A stretch of 64,000 bases of DNA from Beroe ovata (lineage: Eukaryota > Ctenophora > Nuda > Beroida > Beroidae): positions 146,570 to 210,569 of the forward strand of contig CAMPET010000040.1 of assembly GCA_946803715.1 (NCBI GenBank), given 5' to 3'. Below the pieces are notes generated by a model, which saw nothing but the letters and a program-made list of their open reading frames with translations, searched no databases and was not told the DNA's origin. This document shows positions 21,786-32,074 of the stretch, one piece after another. Each line of letters starts with the position of its first letter. Position 1 is the first letter of the stretch. A program made the position numbers and the translations under genes.

Positions 21786-23764
21786 CTATTTGCCCTTTTT
21801 CTTACCTTTCTTGCCTTTCTTGCCCTTCTTCTTCGACTTTAGCTTCTTCCTGGTTGAATAGGATCTCCAATGAGCCTGAATCACCACAGCAGCTTTAGTG
21901 AGGAGCCTCAGTCGTCTTTCCTCCTCTGCCTTCAGCTCCGCATTCACCCGTCTCTCCTCAATTATCCTGTTATATTCCTCCTCCAAAACTGCAAACCTTT
22001 CCTCCAAATCCTCCAACTGTTGCTTCTCAACTTTGTAAACCGCATCAATCTGCTCGTATTCATCCTGTCGTTCACCCATATCCGTATCGTATTTTGCGAT
22101 CCATGTTTCAAGGGCCGACTCCGTCTTGATTTTCCGGCTTCGAAGGATCTGCTCCGACTGCCGGTGTTCGGCAACCGCCTGCGACAACTGCGTCCGGAGT
22201 TGGGCGATGCTCTGGTTTAACCGTTCACACTTCCCATCCGACGTTTTGGTATCTGTTACTTCCTGCTTTAGAGCATCAGACTTGATCCTCTTATTTGTCT
22301 CATTGCTACTCTTCTGCAGCTGAGCGAGATCAGATTTCAACTTCTTGATCTCGACATTTCTCCGATTCAAATCAGCTTCGCGTTCCTCCGACGCCTCAGT
22401 GAGCAGGACCTCCAACTTCTTCACTTCCACACTGGCCTTAGCCTCTCGTTGGATGATCTGTTGGATGTAACTCCTCCTTTCCTCTTCCTCTTCACGGGTT
22501 GTCAGCAGTTTCTCCATGATGATGCTCCTCAAGTTATTGGATGTGCTGATCAGTGACGCAGCGGCGGGCGGGCGCTCTTCAACCTGCGCCAGGATTGCTT
22601 TGAGGGCTGAGTGGTTGCGGGTGAAGAGACGGATAATGGACCGGGTTGAGTGGCGGATTTGCTGTTGAAGTTGACTTCGGTGTGTACAGAGAGATTCGTA
22701 TGACATCAATTCGACATCTCCGTTGATTCCGCCTTTCTTAGCAGATCCTGTGGGCGTCAGTGTGTTGTGGAAATTGTACAAATGTCATGGATTGTTCATA
22801 AGAATTTGTGTACTCAAAATCTGAGGAAATAAGTTGTCTCTTTCTTCTACCTGTATGAGCAACAGCTTCCTCTTCCTCAGCCNGAGGGCTGAGTGGTTGC
22901 GGGTGAAGAGACGGATGATGGATCGGGTTGAGTGGCGAATTTGTTGTTGGAGCTGACTACGGTGTGTGCAGAGAGATTCGTACGACATCAGTTCGACATC
23001 TCCGTCGATTCCGCCTTTCTTAGCAGATCCTATGGGTGCGAGTGTGTTGTGGAATTTGGACAAATGTCATGGATTGTCATGGATAATCGTAGAGAACTAG
23101 TGAACTCAAAATCTGAGGAAACATAAGATAAGTTGTCTCTTTCTCCTACCTGTATGAGCAACAGCTTCCTCTTCCTCAGCCAGCATGAACACTTTGGAGA
23201 ACTGTTCCTCCAACTTGTAGTGCTCCTTCAACATGGCCGTGATATCGTCAGAAATGATGTGCATGTACCTAGGAGAGAGAGAAGAGTTGTCACGTGACTG
23301 AGATGATATGACGTGAGGACACACGCGTGAGGGGACACGCGTTATTCGACAAGTTACATACTTGTCAACGTTTTTGGTGAGCTCTGGGAGGAGAGTGACC
23401 AGTCGGATCCGGCAGATGGTATCATCTAGTACTGCCATGATTCGCTGACTCTCAACTGTGACAAGTTTCTTGCTGGACGGGTCAAGGATTTTAAGAGGGT
23501 CTTCCCGGTTAGAACCTGAGTGGAAAGATGCAGTAAGAGGAAAAAGTGAATGAAAAATGAGATTGCTCAAAACTAAGATTAAGATATGAAAGCTGTGGCG
23601 CTGATAGAAGGATATGAGCTATCTTTAGAACATGTCTCTTTACCTTTATTAGTGGATTGGATAGCTTGATACATCTCTATATCACTCTTCTTCTTGCCCC
23701 CCGCCAGTGCCTCACTCCGGGTGTTGGGCAGGAGGTTTGGCGGCGGATCCACAATACTTGCCAT
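21786..23764 (-). CDS. IQCD: Dynein regulatory complex protein 10 (IQ motif protein IQCD)
   Basis: Exons 23644-23764, 23362-23515, 23150-23268 and 21786-22747 join in frame (phases 1, 2, 1) to give 451 residues, close to the usual length of about 450. DRC10 is a subunit of the nexin-dynein regulatory complex that links outer doublets in motile cilia and controls dynein. Family landmarks are QRIMAVLDDTICRIRLVTLL near residue 70, a long coiled coil, ALETWIAKYDTDMGERQDEY followed by KQQLEDLEERFAVLEEEYN, and a C-terminal IQ motif (AAVVIQAHWRSYSTRKKL) that should bind calmodulin. The tail is Lys/Gly-rich (KSKKKGKKGKKGKKKGK). The WIAKYDTDMGE segment and the IQ position fit IQCD better than its relative IQCG/DRC9. 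It starts 607 bases below the CFAP99 stop on the same strand. A second partial copy of exons 3 and 4 at 22850-23029 flanks an N and is probably an assembly artefact. Confidence 0.9.
22850..23029 (-). pseudogene. Redundant DRC10 exon 3/exon 4 fragments around an assembly N
   Basis: Bases 22850-22882 repeat the end of exon 3 (compare 23150-23182), and 22884-23029 repeats the start of exon 4 (compare about 22602-22747). The single N at 22883 separates them. Read on the minus strand, 22884-23029 encodes GSAKKGGIDGDVELMSYE, differing from the true exon by Asn to Asp. The copies differ by a few percent in the exon and more in the intron. Because both copies end exactly at the N, overlapping allelic contigs are more likely than a real duplicated exon. 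Confidence 0.85.
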
Positions 23765-24370
23765 GCTATGTGACAGTGGGCGGCGTTAGGGAGGCGGAGG
23801 AAGAGATTAGGGAGGCGGAGGGAAGGGGGAGGGGAGGGGAATAGTGTAAGTTAGACAAGACACTAATTGGTGGATTTGTGATTTAGATTATTGCTTGAAT
23901 GATCATTGATTCGTTGTGGTCATGAGCTATGAATGGATGCGTCAAACTGTGTTCAGCCTCACTTGATGGATCATCTCATTGTCTTCCTGTTATGAATGAA
24001 TGAATCAGTGTGTGAGAAGGTGAAATGAATTAGGAACAAAGGAATCAAATTGGAATAAGGAGTAAGGATTGTGCTACTCTTTCATGTTAAAATCACGGAT
24101 ATTGGGTTTAGATAAAAACATACAGTTGTTACATTGAAATAAACAATAAACATTTAAAATTTATCATAATAATCTCATCTTTCAGCCAAAATAAGAAAAT
24201 CTGAATCTATCTTATTCTTTTCGGTACTTATCTAACTAACTCGAGACGTTTACAAACTGAACAACGCACTGAACAACTTTAACCTAAACCAATCTACCCC
24301 CAAAAACATCATATCAAACAACGTTCACTCACGTTTACGGCATTTTTCAGAGAAACGATCCCGTCTTCGA
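23765..24370. other. Intergenic: DRC10 promoter region and CFAP99 3' end
   Basis: No exon. Directly upstream of the DRC10 start is a G-rich stretch at about 23776-23850 built of GGGAGGCGGAGG and GGGGGAGGGGAGGGGAA, a plausible promoter-proximal element. The remainder is AT-rich. Confidence 0.5.
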
Positions 24371-26317
24371 TCAAGTTAACAAAGTATCTCTGTACCCAAC
24401 TGACTTCGTGCTCATCTGAGCGACTCGCTCCCTCGTCTGTTCGAGCTCCTTCCATCTTCGTTCCTCCATAGCTCTCTTCTCCGCTTCGAGATTGACAGTT
24501 CTCTTCACGGGGAGAGAGTTCATTGTCTGTTGTTGAGCGGTTTTCATCCTCATTCGCTCAGCTCGTTTCTCTTCGAGTTTTTTCTGCAGGGCATCAATCT
24601 GTGTGGACTTGACTTGTGGAGGTGATTTGAGTTTCTCCTTTTCTTTCATGATTTTAGCCGTTTCTTGGCTGATCAGTCCGCGATTGTGGGAAATAGCTTC
24701 TAGTTTTCCTTCGATCATCTTTTTGTACGATACTTTGTCAGCCAAGATGTCACCCCTCTTTTCCTCAAGCTCCCTCGCTTTTTCCTCATTTAGCAACGCT
24801 ATCCTCTCACGAAGCTCAGCAATGGACATCTCACAAAGGAAACCAAACCCAGCGGTTGCTGTCAGATCAACAAACTTAGCCGTAGAAATCGGCGTCCGGT
24901 CAAACGCCCGGATTTCTTGAATCATCTTCATCTTCCGTTCCATGTCCCTCTGAGCTTCCTCTACAGCAATCTGCATGAGAGCTTTACTTTCCGCATGAAC
25001 ATCTTGTACCATTTTCCTCTTAATCTCCTGAAGCTTGACCTGGGCTTCTTTGGCCTGCTGGTGACCCTCCTGAATCGACAGAACCTTTTCCCTTGTCTCT
25101 TCTTCTTCTTGTAACTGTGACAAGAGATATTGTTTCAACATTTTATCTGCATCCGCTTTCATTCTCTGTACTTTCACTTTGTTGTTTTCAGTCAACTTCT
25201 GTTTTGCCAACATCGCCTCTTCGTAAGAAAGTAGACCGATCATTTTCTTCCTGGCTCGCTCCTCTGCCTCAGCGTGACGCTGTTCTTCGTCTCTCTGACG
25301 TTTCCAGGCCTGGAAATCATCGTCTGTACCCTCGCCCGACAAAACTCCGACAATCTTCTTCAGTTCTTCCTCTTCTTTCTTAGCGTACAGTGCGTCCTCA
25401 CGGAGAATAGCAGCGGCGTTGAGTTTGATTGGGGCCGTGTTTTCAAGGATCTTCTTTGGCACTGTTCGAGCTTTATGACAATCGAATTTCAGTTGAGCTT
25501 CACTCTCTTTGACAATGGTGTTGAGCCTATCTTGTGTTTTCATGGACTTGGCTGTTTTTGTGTGATTGGTATTCATACTTCGTACACTTTCAAGCATCTG
25601 TTCGGCCCTCTTGCGCTGCTCCTCTTTCTTTTTCATGATCTCAATTTCTTCTCTCGGTGCTTTGTAAGTCGAAGCAGGAATGGGGTTTGTGGTTTTGACT
25701 TTTGGAATAGGTTCGGGCATGGGCACAGCTCGGGGCTTAACTTTGGTCAAATTGAACGGTTCAGGTTGCGTGACAGTTGATTCTCTCTTCGGACTTGGCC
25801 TGTTTTGCAGTTTGTCATTGAGGCCCGCGATGAGGTCCAATACAATATCCATGTTATTCAACAAGTTTGGCAGAATATTCTCTTCCACGAACTTCTGATC
25901 ATAGATGTTACACCATTTCTTTTTGAGCCACGATTGAAGCTTTGGTAAATCGAAAAGATACTTGAGGAACGTGTACATTTTAAGGTTGTCTTGTTTCATG
26001 ATGAAAGACTTGAAATTCTCGAATCCAAGATCATCTAGTCTGAGCATGGCTAAATATGCGAATATGTGATAGAGAACCGAGTCTTTCCTCAACATTTTCT
26101 TTCCTTCGTCCAAATAAAAGTTCTCAACCGTGATTTGGAGTAGTGAATGGTACCGAACACAACCAGAGAAAACTTCAACTACAAATGTTTCTTCTGCATC
26201 ATCGAGTTCGGAGTTTTCCTCAAGAATTTCATGTAAACGAATATCCGCTGCTTGGGTCTCGGCATCAAATCCCTTCAATGCCTTGATACATATTTCTATC
26301 AACCCCGAGAAGTCCAT
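24371..26317 (-). CDS. CFAP99: Cilia- and flagella-associated protein 99
   Basis: A single exon. The start at 26317 gives 648 residues (MDFSGLIEICIKALKGFD). An upstream in-frame ATG at 26338 would add MINFLFS and is less likely, because the family begins close to the M-x-F pattern. CFAP99 is an axonemal protein conserved across motile-ciliated eukaryotes. Seen here: an N-terminal helical domain with EETFVVEVFSGCVRYHSLL, a middle disordered Pro/Lys region, then a long coiled coil rich in Glu, Lys and Arg. The family hallmark segment lies near residue 490: IRAFDRTPISTAKFVDLTAT, then GFLCEMSIAELRERIALL. The gene lies between DRC10 and RPA1 on the same strand. It has no introns, unlike RPA1 next to it. 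Confidence 0.9.
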   Translation of the reverse strand: MDFSGLIEICIKALKGFDAETQAADIRLHEILEENSELDDAEETFVVEVFSGCVRYHSLLQITVENFYLDEGKKMLRKDSVLYHIFAYLAMLRLDDLGFENFKSFIMKQDNLKMYTFLKYLFDLPKLQSWLKKKWCNIYDQKFVEENILPNLLNNMDIVLDLIAGLNDKLQNRPSPKRESTVTQPEPFNLTKVKPRAVPMPEPIPKVKTTNPIPASTYKAPREEIEIMKKKEEQRKRAEQMLESVRSMNTNHTKTAKSMKTQDRLNTIVKESEAQLKFDCHKARTVPKKILENTAPIKLNAAAILREDALYAKKEEEELKKIVGVLSGEGTDDDFQAWKRQRDEEQRHAEAEERARKKMIGLLSYEEAMLAKQKLTENNKVKVQRMKADADKMLKQYLLSQLQEEEETREKVLSIQEGHQQAKEAQVKLQEIKRKMVQDVHAESKALMQIAVEEAQRDMERKMKMIQEIRAFDRTPISTAKFVDLTATAGFGFLCEMSIAELRERIALLNEEKARELEEKRGDILADKVSYKKMIEGKLEAISHNRGLISQETAKIMKEKEKLKSPPQVKSTQIDALQKKLEEKRAERMRMKTAQQQTMNSLPVKRTVNLEAEKRAMEERRWKELEQTRERVAQMSTKSVGYRDTLLT

Positions 26318-27652
26318 ACTGAATAAGAAGTTGATCAAGAAAAAGGCAATGTTATCTGTTAATTACGTAATTCTTTATTGGAAATTTGCCAGAACAATCA
26401 TAGAAGAAAAACACGATCAATTTTACCAACTTTTCAGGACCAACATCACAATGATGTGCCTTGCTTTCGTAGTTATGGTGACAGTCGCACTGCGCAAGCA
26501 TTTTGACCCATTCGATGAACATGTATCGTAAAAATGAGTGCGCGGCGCGACCATACACACATTGAGTTAGATGAGGTTCTATGTGACAAGAGACAAATTT
26601 TTTCAATACTCATGATCAAAGCTTTCATTGAGCTCCATGGAATAATTTTATGATTGTTTTGCTCTTTTTGGTGAGATCGTGATGTGCGACGAACGCCGCG
26701 CCGCGCGAGCACCGACACGACACTGAAAACTCGATTGGCGAGCTATTCATTTTGTGATGATTTAATCATTCTATCACAATTTGGCTGAATTGAACTTGAT
26801 ACCAACAGTCTACACTAAACACTTAGTGCACCATGCACCGGCCAATGATATAGCCAACAGTTGATCTTAATGATCATTTCTGGAATGCAACGAAGGTTAT
26901 TGTTTGTTGTTGGCTATTGAATTGCTTTAGTTGGCTTTGCATTAAATTTACAATTTATGCACATCAAATCTAATCGAAAATTGTGCATGATGTATACAAC
27001 ACGATTGGTGATTAGACCATAAACATTCAACCAAAACTTAATCATTACGTATCATTCGTGCGCGCAACATCAAACATGAAATATATTGAAGATGGTGGTT
27101 TTCTGGATTAATACATACCAAACACCCAAGTCTCATTGAAGAGAATTGGACTGAATATTTCCATTATACTTAGACATTAGATCCTTGCATAAATTGATCA
27201 AAACGACGGCCAGACCCAGGAACCGCTCCACAAAATTGAAAATTGAGAGATAGCCCGCGTTGAGGTCCTAATTTTGAATTTCTAAATGCTCACATTTGAA
27301 GTTTTTACATAGCAGAACGCGCACACGAAATGCTTAAATTTTGTGCTTTTTCGCGCCGTACGCCGCGCGGAGGAAAATTCTTGGATAAAATTCCCGCGTA
27401 GAAGAGCTGCAGTGGGACAAAATGAGGAACCCTGATTTTGCAATTTCATAGAAATAAGTAATATCACGATTATTAGAGTCAAGTGGTCGAAACAACCAAA
27501 TCTCAGTGACAATTTTGAACAATAATTCAACAACTAAGAAAATTCAATAATGTAGAGAAATGAAAACCAGATAAAATATGTAAAAATTCCATTTTGAAAT
27601 ACGATAAATTAAAAGTGTCTCTCAAATATGCAAGGGTCCACTACACTCATTT
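26318..27652. other. Intergenic: CFAP99 upstream region and RPA1 3' end
   Basis: No exon was found. Two GC-rich patches stand out in an AT-rich background: 26528-26545 with 26690-26715 (GCGCGGCGCG, CGCCGCGCCGCGCG), and 27310-27405 (CGCGCCGTACGCCGCGCGG). They lie 200-1100 bases upstream of the CFAP99 start and may be CpG-type promoter or enhancer elements. The string AATGAGTGCGC near 26533 recurs (inverted) in the region upstream of macroH2A. Confidence 0.45.
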
Positions 27653-27795
27653 TCAGCTTTCCAATTCTCTGATTTCTTTAAGGAGGCGCCTTGCATCAGC
27701 CACACTGTTTTTATCTTCAACATTCATAGCTGTGCACTTCACTCTGAGAAAACAGAAAAAAGTGAGAATTCTGAGCAGTAGCAACAACAACAAAT

Positions 27796-27851
<56 letters not shown>

Positions 27852-30800
27852 AACAACAATAACAGCAAACCCCAAAACAACTCTCACACAGCAAAAACAA
27901 CCACACACAAAACAACCCTCACCTAGTTTCATCCATGTATGAGTCCATTTTGGCACGGAGTTTGAAATTATGGGTCGTGAAGTTTATTTTATTCAACGCT
28001 TTCTCGAAATCCGAATCACTGGTTTCTTTAAGAGTTCCGAGATCAGCTGTCGTCATACCCAGTATCTTCTCAGCGCTCTCCTGGTGAATATCTAACGTTT
28101 TTCATCCGAAAACGCGGCAAAATTTTCGAAGAACAAAATGTTTTTGGAGGGGATCCTTTAATAAAAAAGAAATGCATCGCACATTCTTTATTACCCACCT
28201 GGAAACAGGTGACCCAATCAGAGCCAGTACAATCGGCTATCTTGAGGGTCAATATAAGTCGGTACTTGTAGCTGGGGTAGATCTTGTCACACTTCTCGCA
28301 TCGATATTCGTTTAGGGATTCGCTCGTCACCTGGCCACAAAACAGAGGGATATAGAAATGTTTCATTACATTACCTGGAAAATTAATGAAGCATGTTCAT
28401 TGTTTATTCTTTCCAGTTCTTACCTTTTTGTTGCATTCTTCTGTAGGGCATGCCGTATACATACAATTATCCTTCTTCACGAAAATAATAGTCCCTCTGT
28501 TCGAGAAATACTCCCCTTTATCCTAGTGATATGAATCAGTTTGGGAGATATTGCACAAAACATAGACTCTATGTCAGTATGTCATTGTGTCATAAACAAG
28601 AAAACATACGAACCACCGTTCATCCAACGGATGAATAGTATCTATACTACCTCACAACCCCAACATACATCCAAACAAACAAACAAACAAACAAACAAAC
28701 ATCCAAACAAACATCCAAACAATACCTGGATGTTAGCTGATTTAACTTCCTGTAGAGTCTTGTGCACGGTCTCCATCGTTCCACCACCACCTCCTTGACT
28801 ATTTGACATCTGTTTAACAGCCATATCCTTGCCCACACTGTCATACCAACCTTTCAGCTCGTGTGATACAGGGTTGTCAGGGTTCACCTGGGAGGGAGGA
28901 AGTTGGTAAGGGAGTAAGGAAGTAGGGGATCGATAGAGTCAATGGGAATACTAATGGGGAATGGATTAAGGGTTAGAGAGGGATGAAGGGGAGTGGCTGT
29001 AAGTGGAGCAGGGAGGGGCTGATGAGGAGTGATGATGGACACGGTGTTGTCAGGGTTAACATGGGAGGAAGGGAGTGAGTGAGAAGTGAGAGTGGCAGGG
29101 GAGTGAGAATGGGGGTGAGTGCAAAGTGGGGGTAGGTACAACACAGGGCAGGAGTGAGATATCAAAGGGGAAAGGAAGATGGTAACCCATTCTAACCCTA
29201 TCATACCTGCATGGACGAGGAGAATGCCACTGACAGCGATCTGCCACCGTAATCACTGACTTTAGCCGCTTTTACCGAGATAATTGGGTTACTCATGGCC
29301 ATGTCGAAGTTCTCCGCGTCACTGCCCCAGAGGGTCAGGTTCGCCGCTGCACCAGACTTGTCCTGAATCTTGAGTTCCCGTTTTGGGATCTGCTTGCCAG
29401 TGGCTCTGAAGTGAGTTAGGTAGACAGAAACTTTACTTTGCTTCTGATAGGTTTTGATTGATGGAAGGAAGGAATTTATAACAGTTTGAGTGAAAAGAAT
29501 GATATGAGATAAATGAAAAACATATTCGATGAATCTTGAAATAATATTCTCGAAGACATGCTACCTTGCTGTAATACTGGTGACTTCCCCAATAGACGTA
29601 GCAACACCAATAACATTGACAAAACCGTCTTTCTCCACTGTTTCCAAATCAGCCAGGTTGGTGTAGTTAAGTTGTTGTTCGGGAACCGCTTGTGCATCTG
29701 ATCATGAGAATAATTAGAATAATAATAATTAGAATAAATTTCTCAAACAAGAATGGGTACATTGCACAAATATCAACGAAATTGCCAGGTCAAAACTAAT
29801 CCGTAGACTACTAGTAACTAGAGTCTCGAAAATTCCAAAAAAAGCGTCCAAATCCCCTACCTTCACAAAGCACTATCGTAGTATCATTGGTCATCGTCAT
29901 TTCATAATCATTCTTGATACTGGTATACTGCTTGTTTGCGGTTTTTAGTGTACACTTCGAGATGTAGTAGATCTTGTCCTGTTCTATCATGTTGAAATAC
30001 TTGTCCACTGCATCACTGAACCCTGTGAGGTAGCGTGACGTTACTATGGTAACGCGTAACGTCACCAAATAGTTACGCGTGATTTCAGCATGGCAACGCG
30101 TGGCGCTACAGATAAACCAAAGCGAGAGTCGCGCGGTGACTTATCACAAACACGAAAACGAAAGTCAAACGGCGATTCATCCCAAAAGCGAAAGTCACAC
30201 ACAAACCAGTGCATCGTATCTCCCCTGACTCATCCATCAACTCGAAGCTGAACAACTTGCCCTCCCCTCTGGCATTATTCCAGTGCCTGATGTCTGTCTT
30301 CTTTGTTACTCTGATGGAATCAAAAATCAATCCACTATTTCGAGCAAACGTACCCAACGTAAACAGAAGTGTTTTGCAAAGAAAACGCAAATTTAAAACG
30401 TACCTGGCTCGAATGGTCCACTTGTTCTGATAAGGATTGATGGATGAAATAGGGAAGACGGTACCCGGGGGTCCACCAGGGGCACTTCCAGCAAGTCCAC
30501 CTGTGATGGTCACGTGAAAACATGAGATACTATTGGTCCATGCCTAGTCACGTGATTGCGAAAAGAGATTGTATTGGTCGACAGATGAATTGTTTCTTTT
30601 AAAAAATTCGGCATAGGTTTTAGAAGAACCTTAATTTGTTATATTTCAGCGATTGGTTTGCTCAACTCACCCACTGCACTATTGTAACTGGTATTGCTGG
30701 AATAAGAAGTGGCGGCTGGTACACTGGGGGTTGCTGTGGTTGTTGTTGTTGCTGCCGCAGTTTCGTCAGCTACACGAACAGGGTTACCTGGGGGGAAAGA

Positions 30801-31462
30801 ACCGAGGTAAGATCGGATGGAAAAGTGTGTGTTTTCAATTTCCAAATGGCGAGAGACGCATTCGGTCAAATTGTTCGTCTGAGTTCGTTCATCGGATGTG
30901 CGGCCACAAAGTTATCCCTCGGTTTTCTTACCTATTTTATCGGTATGTTGCGCCACCACACTGATATCAAGGAAGAGAAGCAAGTTTTTCCCGTTAGCGA
31001 TGGTAGTACTACTTCTCTCCACCTTAACTATCGTATACTTGGTAACGTCACCATCGGTTATCTGAGAGATGCATGATTAAACCTTATATGGGATAATTGG
31101 GAGGTAACGTGAGAAAGTATCGATTAGAAATCCTCACAGATGTTCTAGATCTAACTTACGAGTTGATGAACTGAGGCTCCTACACTGAGTACAGTAGTGA
31201 AACTAGTTCCATCACTGACCAGTAACTTATGTTTTTCATTTCCTGTTTGAAAACGTTGCTAAATAAGGATATCGCGAATAATAAATGAAGATATCACTGA
31301 AAAATTGGCAAAGCTCGAAGTTCGATTTTTTTCGAAATATGTACCTGCGCCAGTACAGCTTTTCACAGCATTTATCTGAACTATTGGGTGAAACTCGTCA
31401 AGATTACAGCTCCCAGACAACATCTTGGTTATTGCGTTCGGTGTAAGTTGAGGAACTGACAT
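27653..31462 (-). CDS. RPA1: Replication protein A 70 kDa DNA-binding subunit
   Basis: Fourteen in-frame exons give 594 residues (vertebrate RPA1 is about 616): 31345-31462, 31160-31242, 30932-31061, 30671-30787, 30404-30500, 30207-30310, 29861-30022, 29565-29697, 29207-29405, 28726-28887, 28424-28522, 28199-28330, 27923-28080, 27653-27743. RPA1 is the large subunit of the heterotrimer that coats single-stranded DNA in replication and repair in the nucleus. The N-terminal OB fold begins [16 protein letters not shown] Thr/Ala-rich linker (exon 4) leads to DBD-A ([38 protein letters not shown]), DBD-B ([26 protein letters not shown]) and DBD-C. DBD-C has the zinc ribbon [14 protein letters not shown]...YRCEKCD and ends with [16 protein letters not shown] second copy of exon 1 with its 5' flank lies at 35179-35296 and is probably an assembly artefact. 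Confidence 0.97.
27782..27865. repeat. (CAA)n microsatellite in the last RPA1 intron
   Basis: A near-pure AAC/CAA trinucleotide run of about 80 bases between exons 27923-28080 and 27653-27743. Poly-Asn, poly-Leu and poly-Val ORFs read from it are artefacts. Confidence 0.95.
28672..28719. repeat. (AAAC)n microsatellite in an RPA1 intron
   Basis: A run of CAAACAAACAAAC with CATC interruptions directly next to the end of exon 10 (donor side, 28726). Confidence 0.9.
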
Positions 31463-32074
31463 GTTTCTAGATAGGATATCTTCAGTTAGTTAATTTATAG
31501 TGACGGAGATTTAGTCATGTGAGTCGTAAGGACAAGAATCAAGACTGGATGGAATTTGTGAACTGAAACTCCATAGAAAACCCCTTTGAGCAACGTGTTA
31601 GTGAAAAACATGTGTGTTTGTTCATTGAAGTAATATATAAAAATGTCGTAATTACAAAAAGACATGAAATTAAAAATTAAATCACAGTAAACAATATAAT
31701 ATCATACTTTCAATCTTTAAGTAAACCAAAACACAAAAATCTGCACATTTTTCTTTTCAATGACTAAAGTTACAGCAAATTTGAACTAATTGGCAATATA
31801 TTTGATTTTCTGATTAAAAATCGGATCCATGCGTCTGATTGGACCATTCAAAAACAACGCTACTTTATACGAGCAATTACTAACCATTCTTTTTCAATAC
31901 TAACCATTCAATACTAACCATTTCAATACTAACCAATACTAACCATTCTTTTTCAACAATACACTATCGGATCAGTAATCAAAGAAAAATAACAAAACGA
32001 CTCAATAACAAACTTATAACCTACAAGATTCCCCAATCCCCTTCATCATTCACCTAAACCACAAGGAAACATCT
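31463..32074. other. Intergenic: RPA1 promoter region and EXOC6 3' end (copy 1)
   Basis: No exon. This 612-base AT-rich spacer lies between the RPA1 start and the EXOC6 stop, both on the minus strand. It contains an imperfect tandem array of CAATACTAACCATT at 31893-31948, which is missing from the second copy of this spacer (around 35700-35755). Confidence 0.6.
31893..31948. repeat. CAATACTAACCATT minisatellite, present in one copy only
   Basis: Four to five imperfect copies of a 13-14 base unit. The matching position in the second copy of the region has a single ACTAACCATTCTTTT unit, so the array is a length difference between the two copies. Confidence 0.75.

Noticed and set aside
21786-22781. 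IQCG/DRC9 as the identity of the IQ coiled-coil protein
   Set aside because: The N-terminal RIMAVLDD segment and WIAKYDTDMGERQDE followed by the IQ motif fit DRC10/IQCD better, and the total length of 451 agrees.
24603-26531. Plus-strand ORFs opposite CFAP99
   Set aside because: They are shadows of the Glu/Lys-rich minus-strand coding sequence with no domain features, and they overlap a clear family member.
27653-27956. Poly-Leu, poly-Val and poly-Asn ORFs over the CAA/GTT run
   Set aside because: They are translations of a trinucleotide microsatellite in the last RPA1 intron. Only the true last exon frame (27653-27743) is coding.
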